Assembly: GCA_022827225.1 (NCBI GenBank)
Contig: JAJDTJ010000019.1
Location: 1-64,000, forward strand
Direction: 5' to 3'
Source: Candidatus Poribacteria bacterium
Lineage (GTDB): Bacteria; Poribacteria; WGA-4E; WGA-3G
Length of the DNA: 64,000 nucleotides
The notes beneath the pieces were generated by a model, which did no database searches, was not told the origin of the DNA, and saw only the letters and a program-made list of their open reading frames with translations. The position numbers were made by a program, and so were the translations under genes. Below are positions 45,036 through 52,070 of the stretch, piece after piece; the stretch's first letter is position 1, and each line of letters opens with the position of its first letter.

Positions 45036-46790
45036 ATGGAGACCAAACACACAATAGGAAGTTGCCAGTTGCCAGTTGCCAGTTGCCAGAGAAGAGGGTG
45101 TTGGTTAATAGAATATCTCTTTGACTGGTTCCTGGCTACTGGTTCCTGGTTACTGAGAACCAATATCATACGCTGCTGCTTTCTGCTTCTGCCCCTAAAC
45201 GCCACAGCACAAAATCTGCCGCTATTCACCGACATCACACACGCAGCAGGCATCAACTTTATCCATAACTCCGGTGCCTTCGGACAGAAATATCTCCCAG
45301 AAACGATGGGCTCAGGGTGCGCCTTTATCGACTACAACAACGACGGGTGGCAGGACATCCTTCTCGTCAACGGAAAAGATTGGGAAGGCAATCCGACAGA
45401 GAAACGGCAAACAATGGCACTCTACCGAAACAACCGAGACGGCACCTTCATTGATGCCACTGAAACCGCAGGACTCGCTGTTCCCCTTTACGGCATCGGG
45501 GCTGCTATCGCCGATTACGACAACGACGGCGACCCAGACATCTATATTAGCTGCCTCGAAACCGATCGACTCTTCCAAAATAGCGGAGACGGCACCTTCG
45601 TTGACATTACAGAAGCCTCCGGTATCCACAACCCCGGTTTCGGTACGAGCTGCGCCTGGTTCGATTACGACAACGACGGACACCTCGATCTCTACGTCGC
45701 AAACTACGTCGAATGGAGCAGAGAGAACGACCTGTTCTGTACCCTCGACGGCATCAATAAATCCTACTGCACACCCGAATCCTATACAGGACAATCCAGC
45801 AAACTCTTCAGAAACCGAGGGGACGGTACCTTTGCCGATGTCTCGCGTATCGCACGGATTGAAGACGACACCAGCAAATCGCTCGGTGTTTGCATCTTTG
45901 ATTACAACAACGATGGATTACCGGATATCTTCGAGGCGAACGACACGCAGCCGAATAAACTCTACCAAAACAACGGGGACGGTACCTTCATCGAAACCGC
46001 ACTGAATGTTGGGGTTTCCCATAACGAAAATGGTGTCGCCACCGGGGCAATGGGAGTTGATGCCGCCGACTATGATCGAAGCGGTAAGGAGAGCCTCGTC
46101 ATCGGCAACTTCTCCAACGAGATGCTCAACCTTTATCACAACGATGGCGACTTCTTCATGGACGATGCACCCGCAGCACAACTTGGGAACGCCACTTTGT
46201 TAACCCTCACTTTCGCTTGCTTCTTCTTCGACTTCGATCTCGACGGAAACCTCGACATCTTCACCGCTAACGGACACGTCGAAACCGACATCAATGCTAT
46301 TCAGAGTCAGGTCACCTACGCGCAACTCCCACACCTGTTCCATAACGACTCCCACGGCAGATTCACCGACGCTCTGAAAAAAGTCGGCGCAGATTTGGCG
46401 ACACCGATGGTTGGGAGAGGCGCAGCCTACGGCGACATCGACAACGACGGCGATTGCGACCTCCTGATTACTACCTCCAACGGACCCGCCCACCTCTTCC
46501 GAAACGACGGCGGCAACCGCAACGCATGGATAAAAATCCAACTCGTCGGACAAAAAAGCAATCGTGACGGTATCGGCGCGCAGATCCGTATTACCTCAGC
46601 ACTCGGCACACAAACTCGGACGGTCAAAAGCGGTTCCAGTTACTGCTCACAGAGCGAACTCACCGCTATCTTCGGCATAAACGACGATACGACTATTGAG
46701 ACGATTGAAGTCCGATGGCCCAGTGGTGCCGTCACCACACGCAAAAATGTCAAACCGAACCAGCACATCCGCATTGAGGAGACACCTTAG
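45036..46790 (+). CDS. FG-GAP/VCBS repeat protein with ASPIC/UnbV domain (CRTAC1-like)
   Basis: 584 aa. Repeated calcium-binding loops of the DxDxDG type (CAFIDYNNDGWQDILLVNG, AIADYDNDGDPDIYIS, CAWFDYDNDGHLDLYVANYV) make an integrin-like propeller; the last 90 residues are an ASPIC/UnbV domain (NAWIKIQLVGQ, GIGAQIRI, VRWPSGAVTTRKNVKPNQH). Exported and probably at the cell surface. The start is unusual: the first 40 codons come from period-7/14 repeats (GTTGCCA four times), which put a stretch in front of the hydrophobic segment IIRCCFLLLPLNATAQ. The true start may be further in. Confidence 0.88.
   Translation: METKHTIGSCQLPVASCQRRGCWLIEYLFDWFLATGSWLLRTNIIRCCFLLLPLNATAQNLPLFTDITHAAGINFIHNSGAFGQKYLPETMGSGCAFIDYNNDGWQDILLVNGKDWEGNPTEKRQTMALYRNNRDGTFIDATETAGLAVPLYGIGAAIADYDNDGDPDIYISCLETDRLFQNSGDGTFVDITEASGIHNPGFGTSCAWFDYDNDGHLDLYVANYVEWSRENDLFCTLDGINKSYCTPESYTGQSSKLFRNRGDGTFADVSRIARIEDDTSKSLGVCIFDYNNDGLPDIFEANDTQPNKLYQNNGDGTFIETALNVGVSHNENGVATGAMGVDAADYDRSGKESLVIGNFSNEMLNLYHNDGDFFMDDAPAAQLGNATLLTLTFACFFFDFDLDGNLDIFTANGHVETDINAIQSQVTYAQLPHLFHNDSHGRFTDALKKVGADLATPMVGRGAAYGDIDNDGDCDLLITTSNGPAHLFRNDGGNRNAWIKIQLVGQKSNRDGIGAQIRITSALGTQTRTVKSGSSYCSQSELTAIFGINDDTTIETIEVRWPSGAVTTRKNVKPNQHIRIEETP
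45061..45155. repeat. period-7 and period-14 arrays at the start of a gene
   Basis: GTTGCCA occurs four times at 45061-45088. About 35 bases later the word ACTGGTTCCTGGCT/ACTGGTTCCTGGTT occurs twice with a period of 14 (about 45124-45153). These lie within the 5' end of the UnbV-type gene. Confidence 0.85.
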
Positions 46791-47007
46791 ACGTGCCCGA
46801 ATTGCGTCCTAAAGCAAGAGCGGTCCTAAAGTAAGAGCGGTTTGTAGTAGGGCATGTAGACCTGCGATAATGCATTTCGCTTATGGGGTGTTTGCTTGGG
46901 TATTTCTGCGGATTTCTTCAAGTACGCCGCCAAATCGCACAACCAAAAACCTGCCCTAAAATCAAATTGGATGAAGCAATAATCGTCGGCAGCTCAGCAG
47001 GGGGATT

Positions 47008-47211
47008 TATAGTAAACTGTAAAAATAAAGAACACTTTCATTCCCCGGTAGGTTGGGTGTTTTGCTTGGGGTATTTGATAGGGGTATTTGATAGGGGTAT
47101 TTGATAGGGGTATTTGATAGGGTGTTTCTGCGGATTTCTGCGGATTTCTGCGGATTTCCCTCCTAACCGAACCTACGCAGAGTGTCCTATTAATTCTAAA
47201 GTTTACTATAG
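47008..47211. repeat. inverted-repeat element, family 2 copy B (MITE-like, about 204 bp)
   Basis: Left end TATAGTAAACTGTAAAAATA and complement of right end CTATAGTAAACTTTAGAATT, both leading to ACACT, form imperfect inverted repeats of about 30 bases. Inside are GCTTGGGGTATTTG and GTTTCTGCGGATTTC, as in copy A at 10604-10808, and two short tandem arrays. Upstream, 46791-47007 holds no gene; it contains a 16-base direct repeat CCTAAAGYAAGAGCGG near 46808 and a third partial match to the internal words near 46885-46920. Confidence 0.65.
47068..47157. repeat. two short tandem arrays inside the family 2 element
   Basis: GGGGTATTTGATA is repeated four times (13-base unit, 47068-47119), and CTGCGGATTT three times (10-base unit, 47128-47157). 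In copy A of the element both words occur once, so the arrays are local expansions. Confidence 0.9.
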
Positions 47212-47243
47212 TTTGTGTCTGTGCGACCTCGCCCTATATTCGT

Positions 47244-47273
47244 TTGACATTTTTCCACTGTTTCAAGTATACT
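47244..47273 (+). promoter_or_regulatory. sigma-70-type promoter placed directly before an ATG
   Basis: TTGACA at 47244-47249 and TATACT at 47268-47273 with an 18-base spacer. RNA would start at or next to the ATG at 47280, giving a leaderless message. No ribosome-binding site lies between the -10 box and the ATG. Confidence 0.7.
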
Positions 47274-47279
47274 ATATCC

Positions 47280-48140
47280 ATGGCACAAGACTACGACAAT
47301 ATCGGAAAAAAAATATGGGCAGACCACGCCGAAGACCTTTCGCAATTCGTACTGGACACAGATAATGTTGAAGTGCTGGCAGACCTGGGCACCGAGCAGC
47401 AGATTATCGAGCGCGAAACTGATATCATAAAACGGATCCGCATCAACGGTCGCGAAGCCATTCTCCATGTCGAATTGCAACTCCGCGATAGTACAGACAC
47501 ACCGATGTGGGCAAGAAACACCCAATATCAGGGATACCTCATCGGCAAATACCAGATGCCAGTCTATTCTAACGTCATCTACTTTCACCCGAACGCGGGC
47601 AGAAACGACCCAGGCGGATACACCTATAGTTGGAGCGATTACGAACACACCAATCGCTATAAAGTGATACGACTCATTGAGATAGATGGACAAGCGGTTC
47701 TGGAGATGCTGGCACCCGGAATCCTGCCCTTCACACCCCTCATGAAACCGCCCACGGGAATGGCCCCTGAACGGTGGTTACAAGAGTGCATTGATGCAAC
47801 ACGTGCTGTGCCTGTCGATCAGAGGACACAGGCAGATTTACTTTACGGAATCTACCTTTTTGGCGGGATAGTGTATGCCTCTGCACTGCTTGACCAACTC
47901 ATACAGGAGGGACTCATGCAAGAATCTAAGACTTACCAATACCTACGCGAGAAATTTCTCAGAGAGGCTACCATAGAAAACACGCTGGCTTTGCTGGAAG
48001 ATCAATTCCAGGCAGAGGCAGTGAATGCCTTAACGCCTGAACTTCGCAGTATAAACGATTTGCAAAAACTCAAGCAACTGTTAGTCGCTGCTGCGAGGGT
48101 GCAAAATATTGAAACCTTTGAGCAGATGCTGCACGAATAG
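47280..48140 (+). CDS. Rpn-family (PD-(D/E)XK) recombination-promoting nuclease-like protein
   Basis: 286 aa from the ATG at 47280. The N-terminal part is the Rpn/transposase_31-type nuclease: IGKKIWADHAEDLSQFVL, then ETDIIKRIRINGREAILHVE with VELQ as the acidic/Gln pair of the active site. The middle has a helical region, and the end INDLQKLKQLLVAAARVQNI is shared with two other ORFs in the window. Rpn proteins cut DNA and promote RecA-independent recombination. The promoter's -10 box ends six bases before the start. Confidence 0.85.
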   Translation: MAQDYDNIGKKIWADHAEDLSQFVLDTDNVEVLADLGTEQQIIERETDIIKRIRINGREAILHVELQLRDSTDTPMWARNTQYQGYLIGKYQMPVYSNVIYFHPNAGRNDPGGYTYSWSDYEHTNRYKVIRLIEIDGQAVLEMLAPGILPFTPLMKPPTGMAPERWLQECIDATRAVPVDQRTQADLLYGIYLFGGIVYASALLDQLIQEGLMQESKTYQYLREKFLREATIENTLALLEDQFQAEAVNALTPELRSINDLQKLKQLLVAAARVQNIETFEQMLHE

Positions 48141-48205
48141 CCGTGAGGATGGCGGTAGGAACGGGGGCCGCCCTTATTAACACCGTAACGGTACGGGAGA
48201 ATATC

Positions 48206-48886
48206 ATGTTTGAAGAAATGGAGATATTGCACAAAAACCTGCAAAAAGGGGTGGAGCGGTGGTTTGAACAAGACCTTCAACAACGTAACAGGACGCAGGA
48301 AGAAATGCAGCAGATGACGCTCAACCGTCCGACAGAGCGCGAACGCAGTCTTTTCATGATGACTATTGACAGCTACCTAAATGAAGCCTTTGACAAGTTG
48401 CTTGAGCGAACATGTAAAGAGCTCATTCAAAAATGGTCACATGAAGGGGGGAAAAGAGACTTTGCTATCGGAGTTATCCTTGAAATGCTCAAGGACCGGT
48501 GCCAACTTAAGGACGAGCAACCCCTAAAAACATATCTCCAAAATATTGACGACTGGCAAATTATTAAAAAATTGATGGGACTTGCCGCCTTCATGGAGGA
48601 TTGGATTTTTGCTGCATACACCGCAGTCATTGAACGGGTCCTCAATAGCGAGGAACATACCAGAGAAGGCATCATCGGGGATATCCGAGTATTAATCTAC
48701 CTGCAGCTTGGCGAGGATGTAGTGAAAGAGGTAACCCCCGCCATTCAAAGGATAGAGGATTTGTCAGAACTCAAACAGGTGTTCATTGCCGCTGCCAGAG
48801 CACCCAACCTTGGAACGCTCAGGCAGGCACACCCGGAACTGCAAAACACTAAAAAAGAAGAAAGGGCTTCGCCTGCACAGCAGTGA
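48206..48886 (+). CDS. helical protein sharing the Rpn C-terminal tail
   Basis: 226 aa from the ATG at 48206 (GGGAGA upstream); a longer frame begins at 48143. I recognise no domain in the first 180 residues, which are helical and acidic (TIDSYLNEAFDKLLERTCKE, RDFAIGVILEMLKDRCQLKD). The C-terminus IEDLSELKQVFIAAARAPNL matches the end of the Rpn-like protein 66 bases upstream, so the two probably work together or descend from one gene. Confidence 0.7.
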   Translation: MFEEMEILHKNLQKGVERWFEQDLQQRNRTQEEMQQMTLNRPTERERSLFMMTIDSYLNEAFDKLLERTCKELIQKWSHEGGKRDFAIGVILEMLKDRCQLKDEQPLKTYLQNIDDWQIIKKLMGLAAFMEDWIFAAYTAVIERVLNSEEHTREGIIGDIRVLIYLQLGEDVVKEVTPAIQRIEDLSELKQVFIAAARAPNLGTLRQAHPELQNTKKEERASPAQQ

Positions 48887-48899
48887 GAACAGCGTAAAT

Positions 48900-49010
48900 A
48901 TGACTAATTATCGAAAAAAACTTATTGAAGTCAACATACCCCTCGGTTCATCAAAATGCCACAACGCAACCGTTTTTACGTCATTCTTGAACAAGACAAG
49001 CAAAAATTGA
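48900..49010 (+). pseudogene. probable 5' fragment of a DUF1156 (DNA methylase-associated) gene
   Basis: The 36-codon frame begins MTNYRKKLIEVNIPL, which is the characteristic start of DUF1156 proteins (YRKKLIEVALPLEAIN). After 15 codons the similarity stops, and a stop follows at 49008-49010. DUF1156 proteins are about 900 aa and include adenine DNA methylases in defence loci. Here only the start remains, next to a family 1 element, so an insertion or deletion has removed the rest. Match is from memory and short. Confidence 0.4.
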
Positions 49011-49054
49011 CAGATTTCGTAGATTTTTCATTTTGTAGGTCTCCTTGATTTTAA

Positions 49055-49178
49055 TTAGGACTTACGCATGATGCTCTTTTGGACCACAAACTTCCAGTTT
49101 GTGCTACCAAAACACTGTGTTTTCCGAAAAATTTCATCTGACAGAACCGCCTACACTCAAAATTGCGTAAATCCTGTT
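49055..49178. repeat. family 1 element copy C (MITE-like)
   Basis: Starts TTAGGACTTACGCATGATGC and ends AATTGCGTAAATCCTGTT. The ends are inverted repeats of about 13 bases. The right half is close to that of copy B. It ends at the stop codon of the convergent LamG gene, as copy A begins right after the stop of the anti-sigma gene. Confidence 0.7.
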
Positions 49179-50061
49179 AATTTGACGATTCCGACTTGAC
49201 TTGACCCCATGTCGTCGTTATAGAGGTGTTCTTTGGATTGACAGAAAGCGCACTACCGGTAGTAGCACCGTTCATGCCGATTAATGTATACCCATTACCC
49301 GACGTATCTTCAAAGCGATCTACACCTTCCGTATCATTAAAATCCCAGAGCGCCAACGTGTGTTCATCACTCACAAAGCGGGGTGGTGGATCAAACAGCT
49401 TAGTCTCCCGCTCGGCGGGTAAATCATACCGAGCGATATTTGAAAACCTTATCGCATCAATCTCGCCATGAAAGTAAGTCCTCCGGGATAACAGTTCGCC
49501 ATCCTTGACTATTATCATATCCTCAGCATAGCCACCCACGAAGAAATCTCTAAATGTTTCACCGAGGGGGACGCTCGCAGCCACAAAGTTCACCAAGTTA
49601 ATCCTTCCTGTGCGAAGAATTTCGTTATTGTACGCCAAAGAAAGTGTGCTGTCCTTGAAAATAATCGCCATATAGTTCCATCGATCCTTCTCCACTAGAA
49701 CATGAATATCTATGGCTGTGGTAACTCTTTTCCCTTCAAGAAATGCGGAGCCGTAGGAACAAACTTGATTCTTACTCAGTTCACACTTATTTTCTGAAGT
49801 CAATCCGATAGCAGCTTGCTGACCCAGAACGAGGTTTCTCTCTTTCTTCTTGGGCTCAGTTTTCGGATAGAACCAGACCTCAATAGTAAACGCATCAGTG
49901 TTTCTTGGGATAATATAGCCATGTTCTGCCAGTGGGAGAATCGCATAATCATCCGCACCATCGAGCATCAAAACACCACCAGAAGGCTCGAAGGAAAATA
50001 CAGGTAGAACTAAACTCAGCAATAACACCACACTGGATAGCAATTTAAAATTAACAGGCAT
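49177..50061 (-). CDS. secreted LamG-domain protein with WG tail, tandem copy 3
   Basis: 294 aa, third in order of transcription. Signal peptide ending LPVFSFEP, then a LamG fold: GGVLMLDGADDYAILPLAEH, DAFTIEVWFYPKTEP, WNYMAIIFKDSTLSLAYNNE, GEIDAIRFSNIARYDLPAER, HTLALWDFNDTEGVDRFEDT. Tail KNTSITTTWGQVKSESSN. The last 60 codons are almost identical in the three copies, the middle is more diverged. Two cysteines in the middle may form a disulfide. Probably a surface or periplasmic ligand-binding protein. Confidence 0.87.
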   Translation of the reverse strand: MPVNFKLLSSVVLLLSLVLPVFSFEPSGGVLMLDGADDYAILPLAEHGYIIPRNTDAFTIEVWFYPKTEPKKKERNLVLGQQAAIGLTSENKCELSKNQVCSYGSAFLEGKRVTTAIDIHVLVEKDRWNYMAIIFKDSTLSLAYNNEILRTGRINLVNFVAASVPLGETFRDFFVGGYAEDMIIVKDGELLSRRTYFHGEIDAIRFSNIARYDLPAERETKLFDPPPRFVSDEHTLALWDFNDTEGVDRFEDTSGNGYTLIGMNGATTGSALSVNPKNTSITTTWGQVKSESSN

Positions 50062-50180
50062 GAAATACTCCTTTTATCTCTCCGCACTCTACCGAACCTA
50101 CGAAAAAATCCTATAGCGTCGGGACCTCCAGACAGAAAGCCAAAGACTCATATTCCCGAATCTCTCAATGAATGTCAAAT

Positions 50181-51050
50181 TCAATACGCTTCTGACTTGA
50201 TTTGCCCCCATGTCGTGGTTATAGAAGTGTTCCTTGGATTGACAGAAAGCGCACTACCCGTAGTGGCACCGTTCATGCCGATTAATGTATACCCATTCCC
50301 AGACGTATCTTCAAAACGATCTACACCTTCCGTATCATTAAAATCCCAAAGTGCCAACGTGTGCCTATCGGCAACGAAACGGTGTGGTGGCTCAAACGGC
50401 GAAGTCCCCATCTGAGCAGGTAAATCATAACGAGCGATATCTGAAAACCTTATCGCATCAATCTCGCCATGAAAGTAAGGGATATGTTGGACTAATTCCT
50501 TTTTAGCAAAGCCGCCCACACAGAAATTTTTAAACCATTCAGGGAAACGCAGATCCCCAGCCACGACGTTCAGAAAGTCACGCTGTCCTCGAACGATTTG
50601 ATCGTTGTATGCCAAATAAAACGTGCTGTCCGTGAAAATGACCGCCATATAGTTCCATTGATCCCTTTTGATGGCAGCCTTATTGCTTCTGACACCGTGC
50701 GCTGCTGCGCTTTCAAGCCACGCTGTACCGTATGAACACACTTGATCCTTCTCACTGATCCTATCCCCACACCTATTATCTGGTAACAATCCGAAGCGAA
50801 CTTGCTGACTGAGAATAATATTTGACGTTCCTGGCTCCTCCGGTTCAGCTTTCGGATAGAACCATACCTCAACAGTAAATTCATCGGTGTTTCTTGGAAA
50901 AATATAACCGTGTTCCGCAAATGGAAGGATCGCATAGTCATCCTCACCATCAAGCACCAAAACACCACCAAAAGGCTGAAAAGAAAACACAGGCACAACT
51001 AAACTAAGTAATAACACCGCACTGAACAATATCTTAAAGTTGATAAACAT
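50181..51050 (-). CDS. secreted LamG-domain protein with WG tail, tandem copy 2
   Basis: 289 aa from the ATG at 51048-51050, six bases after AAGGGG; the frame runs on to 51155 into the end of copy 1, but this start matches MYINFK/MPVNFK of the other copies. Signal peptide ending VPVFSFQP. LamG features as in its neighbours (GGVLVLDGEDDYAILPFAEH, DEFTVEVWFYPKAEPEEPGT). Tail RNTSITTTWGQIKSEAY. It is about equally related to both neighbours. Confidence 0.87.
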   Translation of the reverse strand: MFINFKILFSAVLLLSLVVPVFSFQPFGGVLVLDGEDDYAILPFAEHGYIFPRNTDEFTVEVWFYPKAEPEEPGTSNIILSQQVRFGLLPDNRCGDRISEKDQVCSYGTAWLESAAAHGVRSNKAAIKRDQWNYMAVIFTDSTFYLAYNDQIVRGQRDFLNVVAGDLRFPEWFKNFCVGGFAKKELVQHIPYFHGEIDAIRFSDIARYDLPAQMGTSPFEPPHRFVADRHTLALWDFNDTEGVDRFEDTSGNGYTLIGMNGATTGSALSVNPRNTSITTTWGQIKSEAY

Positions 51051-51124
51051 CATAAACCCCTTAACTTCTTGTGAATAGATGAATTGCTGAAAAGTAAATT
51101 GGTTCATCATAGCGCAATTCTGCT

Positions 51125-51997
51125 TCAAAACGCTTCTGACTTGATTTGCCCCCATGTCGTCGTTATAGAGGTGTTCCTTGGATTGACAGCAAGTGGGCGG
51201 CTGGTAGCGGCACCGTTCACGCCGATTAATGTATACCCATTCCCAGACGTGTCTTCAAAGCGATCTGCACCTTCCGTATCATTAAAATCCCAGAGTGCCA
51301 ACGTATGTTTATCGCTTGAGAAACGGTGTGGCGCTTCAAACGGCGAGGTTCCCACCTCCGCGGGTAAATCATACCGGGCGATATCGGAAAACCTTATCGC
51401 ATCAATCTCGCCATGAAAGTAAGCCTTTGGGATTAATAGATCTTCAGCATACCCGCCCACACAGAAATTTTTAAACCCTTCAGGGAGACGCAGATCCCCA
51501 GCCACGATGTTCATAATGTCCCATTTCGCCCCTCGAAGAATCTGATCGTTATAAGCCAAATAAGTCGTGCTCTCCTTAAAAATAATTGCCAGATAGTTCC
51601 ATTGATCCTTTTTGATGGCAGTATCAGTGACTATGACACCGTGCGCTGCTGCACCTTCAAGATATGCTGCACCAGAGGAACACACTTCATCCCTCCCACC
51701 AAGCGGAACCGCACAATTATCTGGCTTCAAACTGAAGCGAACTTGCTGACTCAGAATAATATTTGGCGTTCCTGGCTCCGGTTCAGATTTCGGATAGAAC
51801 CATACCTCAACCGTAAATTCATCCGTGTTTCTGGGGAAAATATAGCCGTGTTCGGCAAATGGGAGGATCGCATAGTCATCCGCACCATCAAGCATCAAAA
51901 CACCCCCGGAAGGCTCGAAAGAAAAAACAGGTACAATTAAACTCAGCAATAACACAGCACTTAGTACACTTAGTAAGCACTTAAAGTTAATATACAT
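51125..51997 (-). CDS. secreted LamG-domain protein with WG tail, tandem copy 1
   Basis: 290 aa, first of three tandem genes. Signal peptide MYINFKCLLSVLSAV to FSFEP, LamG domain with GGVLMLDGADDYAILPFAEH, WNYLAIIFKESTTYLAYNDQ and GEIDAIRFSDIARYDLPAEV. Tail RNTSITTTWGQIKSEAF. AAGAAAGC precedes the ATG as a weak site. Downstream of the Kelch sigma factor gene and on the same strand; cotranscription is possible across a gap of 73 bases. Confidence 0.87.
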   Translation of the reverse strand: MYINFKCLLSVLSAVLLLSLIVPVFSFEPSGGVLMLDGADDYAILPFAEHGYIFPRNTDEFTVEVWFYPKSEPEPGTPNIILSQQVRFSLKPDNCAVPLGGRDEVCSSGAAYLEGAAAHGVIVTDTAIKKDQWNYLAIIFKESTTYLAYNDQILRGAKWDIMNIVAGDLRLPEGFKNFCVGGYAEDLLIPKAYFHGEIDAIRFSDIARYDLPAEVGTSPFEAPHRFSSDKHTLALWDFNDTEGADRFEDTSGNGYTLIGVNGAATSRPLAVNPRNTSITTTWGQIKSEAF

Positions 51998-52070
51998 CAG
52001 AAATCCGCTTTCTTAGGTTAGACATTTTTCGCACGTTAAGTAAAAATGAAAAATAAAACACCTTGAAGAT

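Noticed and set aside
47068-47157. Possible CRISPR array
   Set aside because: Units are 13 and 10 bases, directly adjacent, with no spacers; simple tandem repeats.
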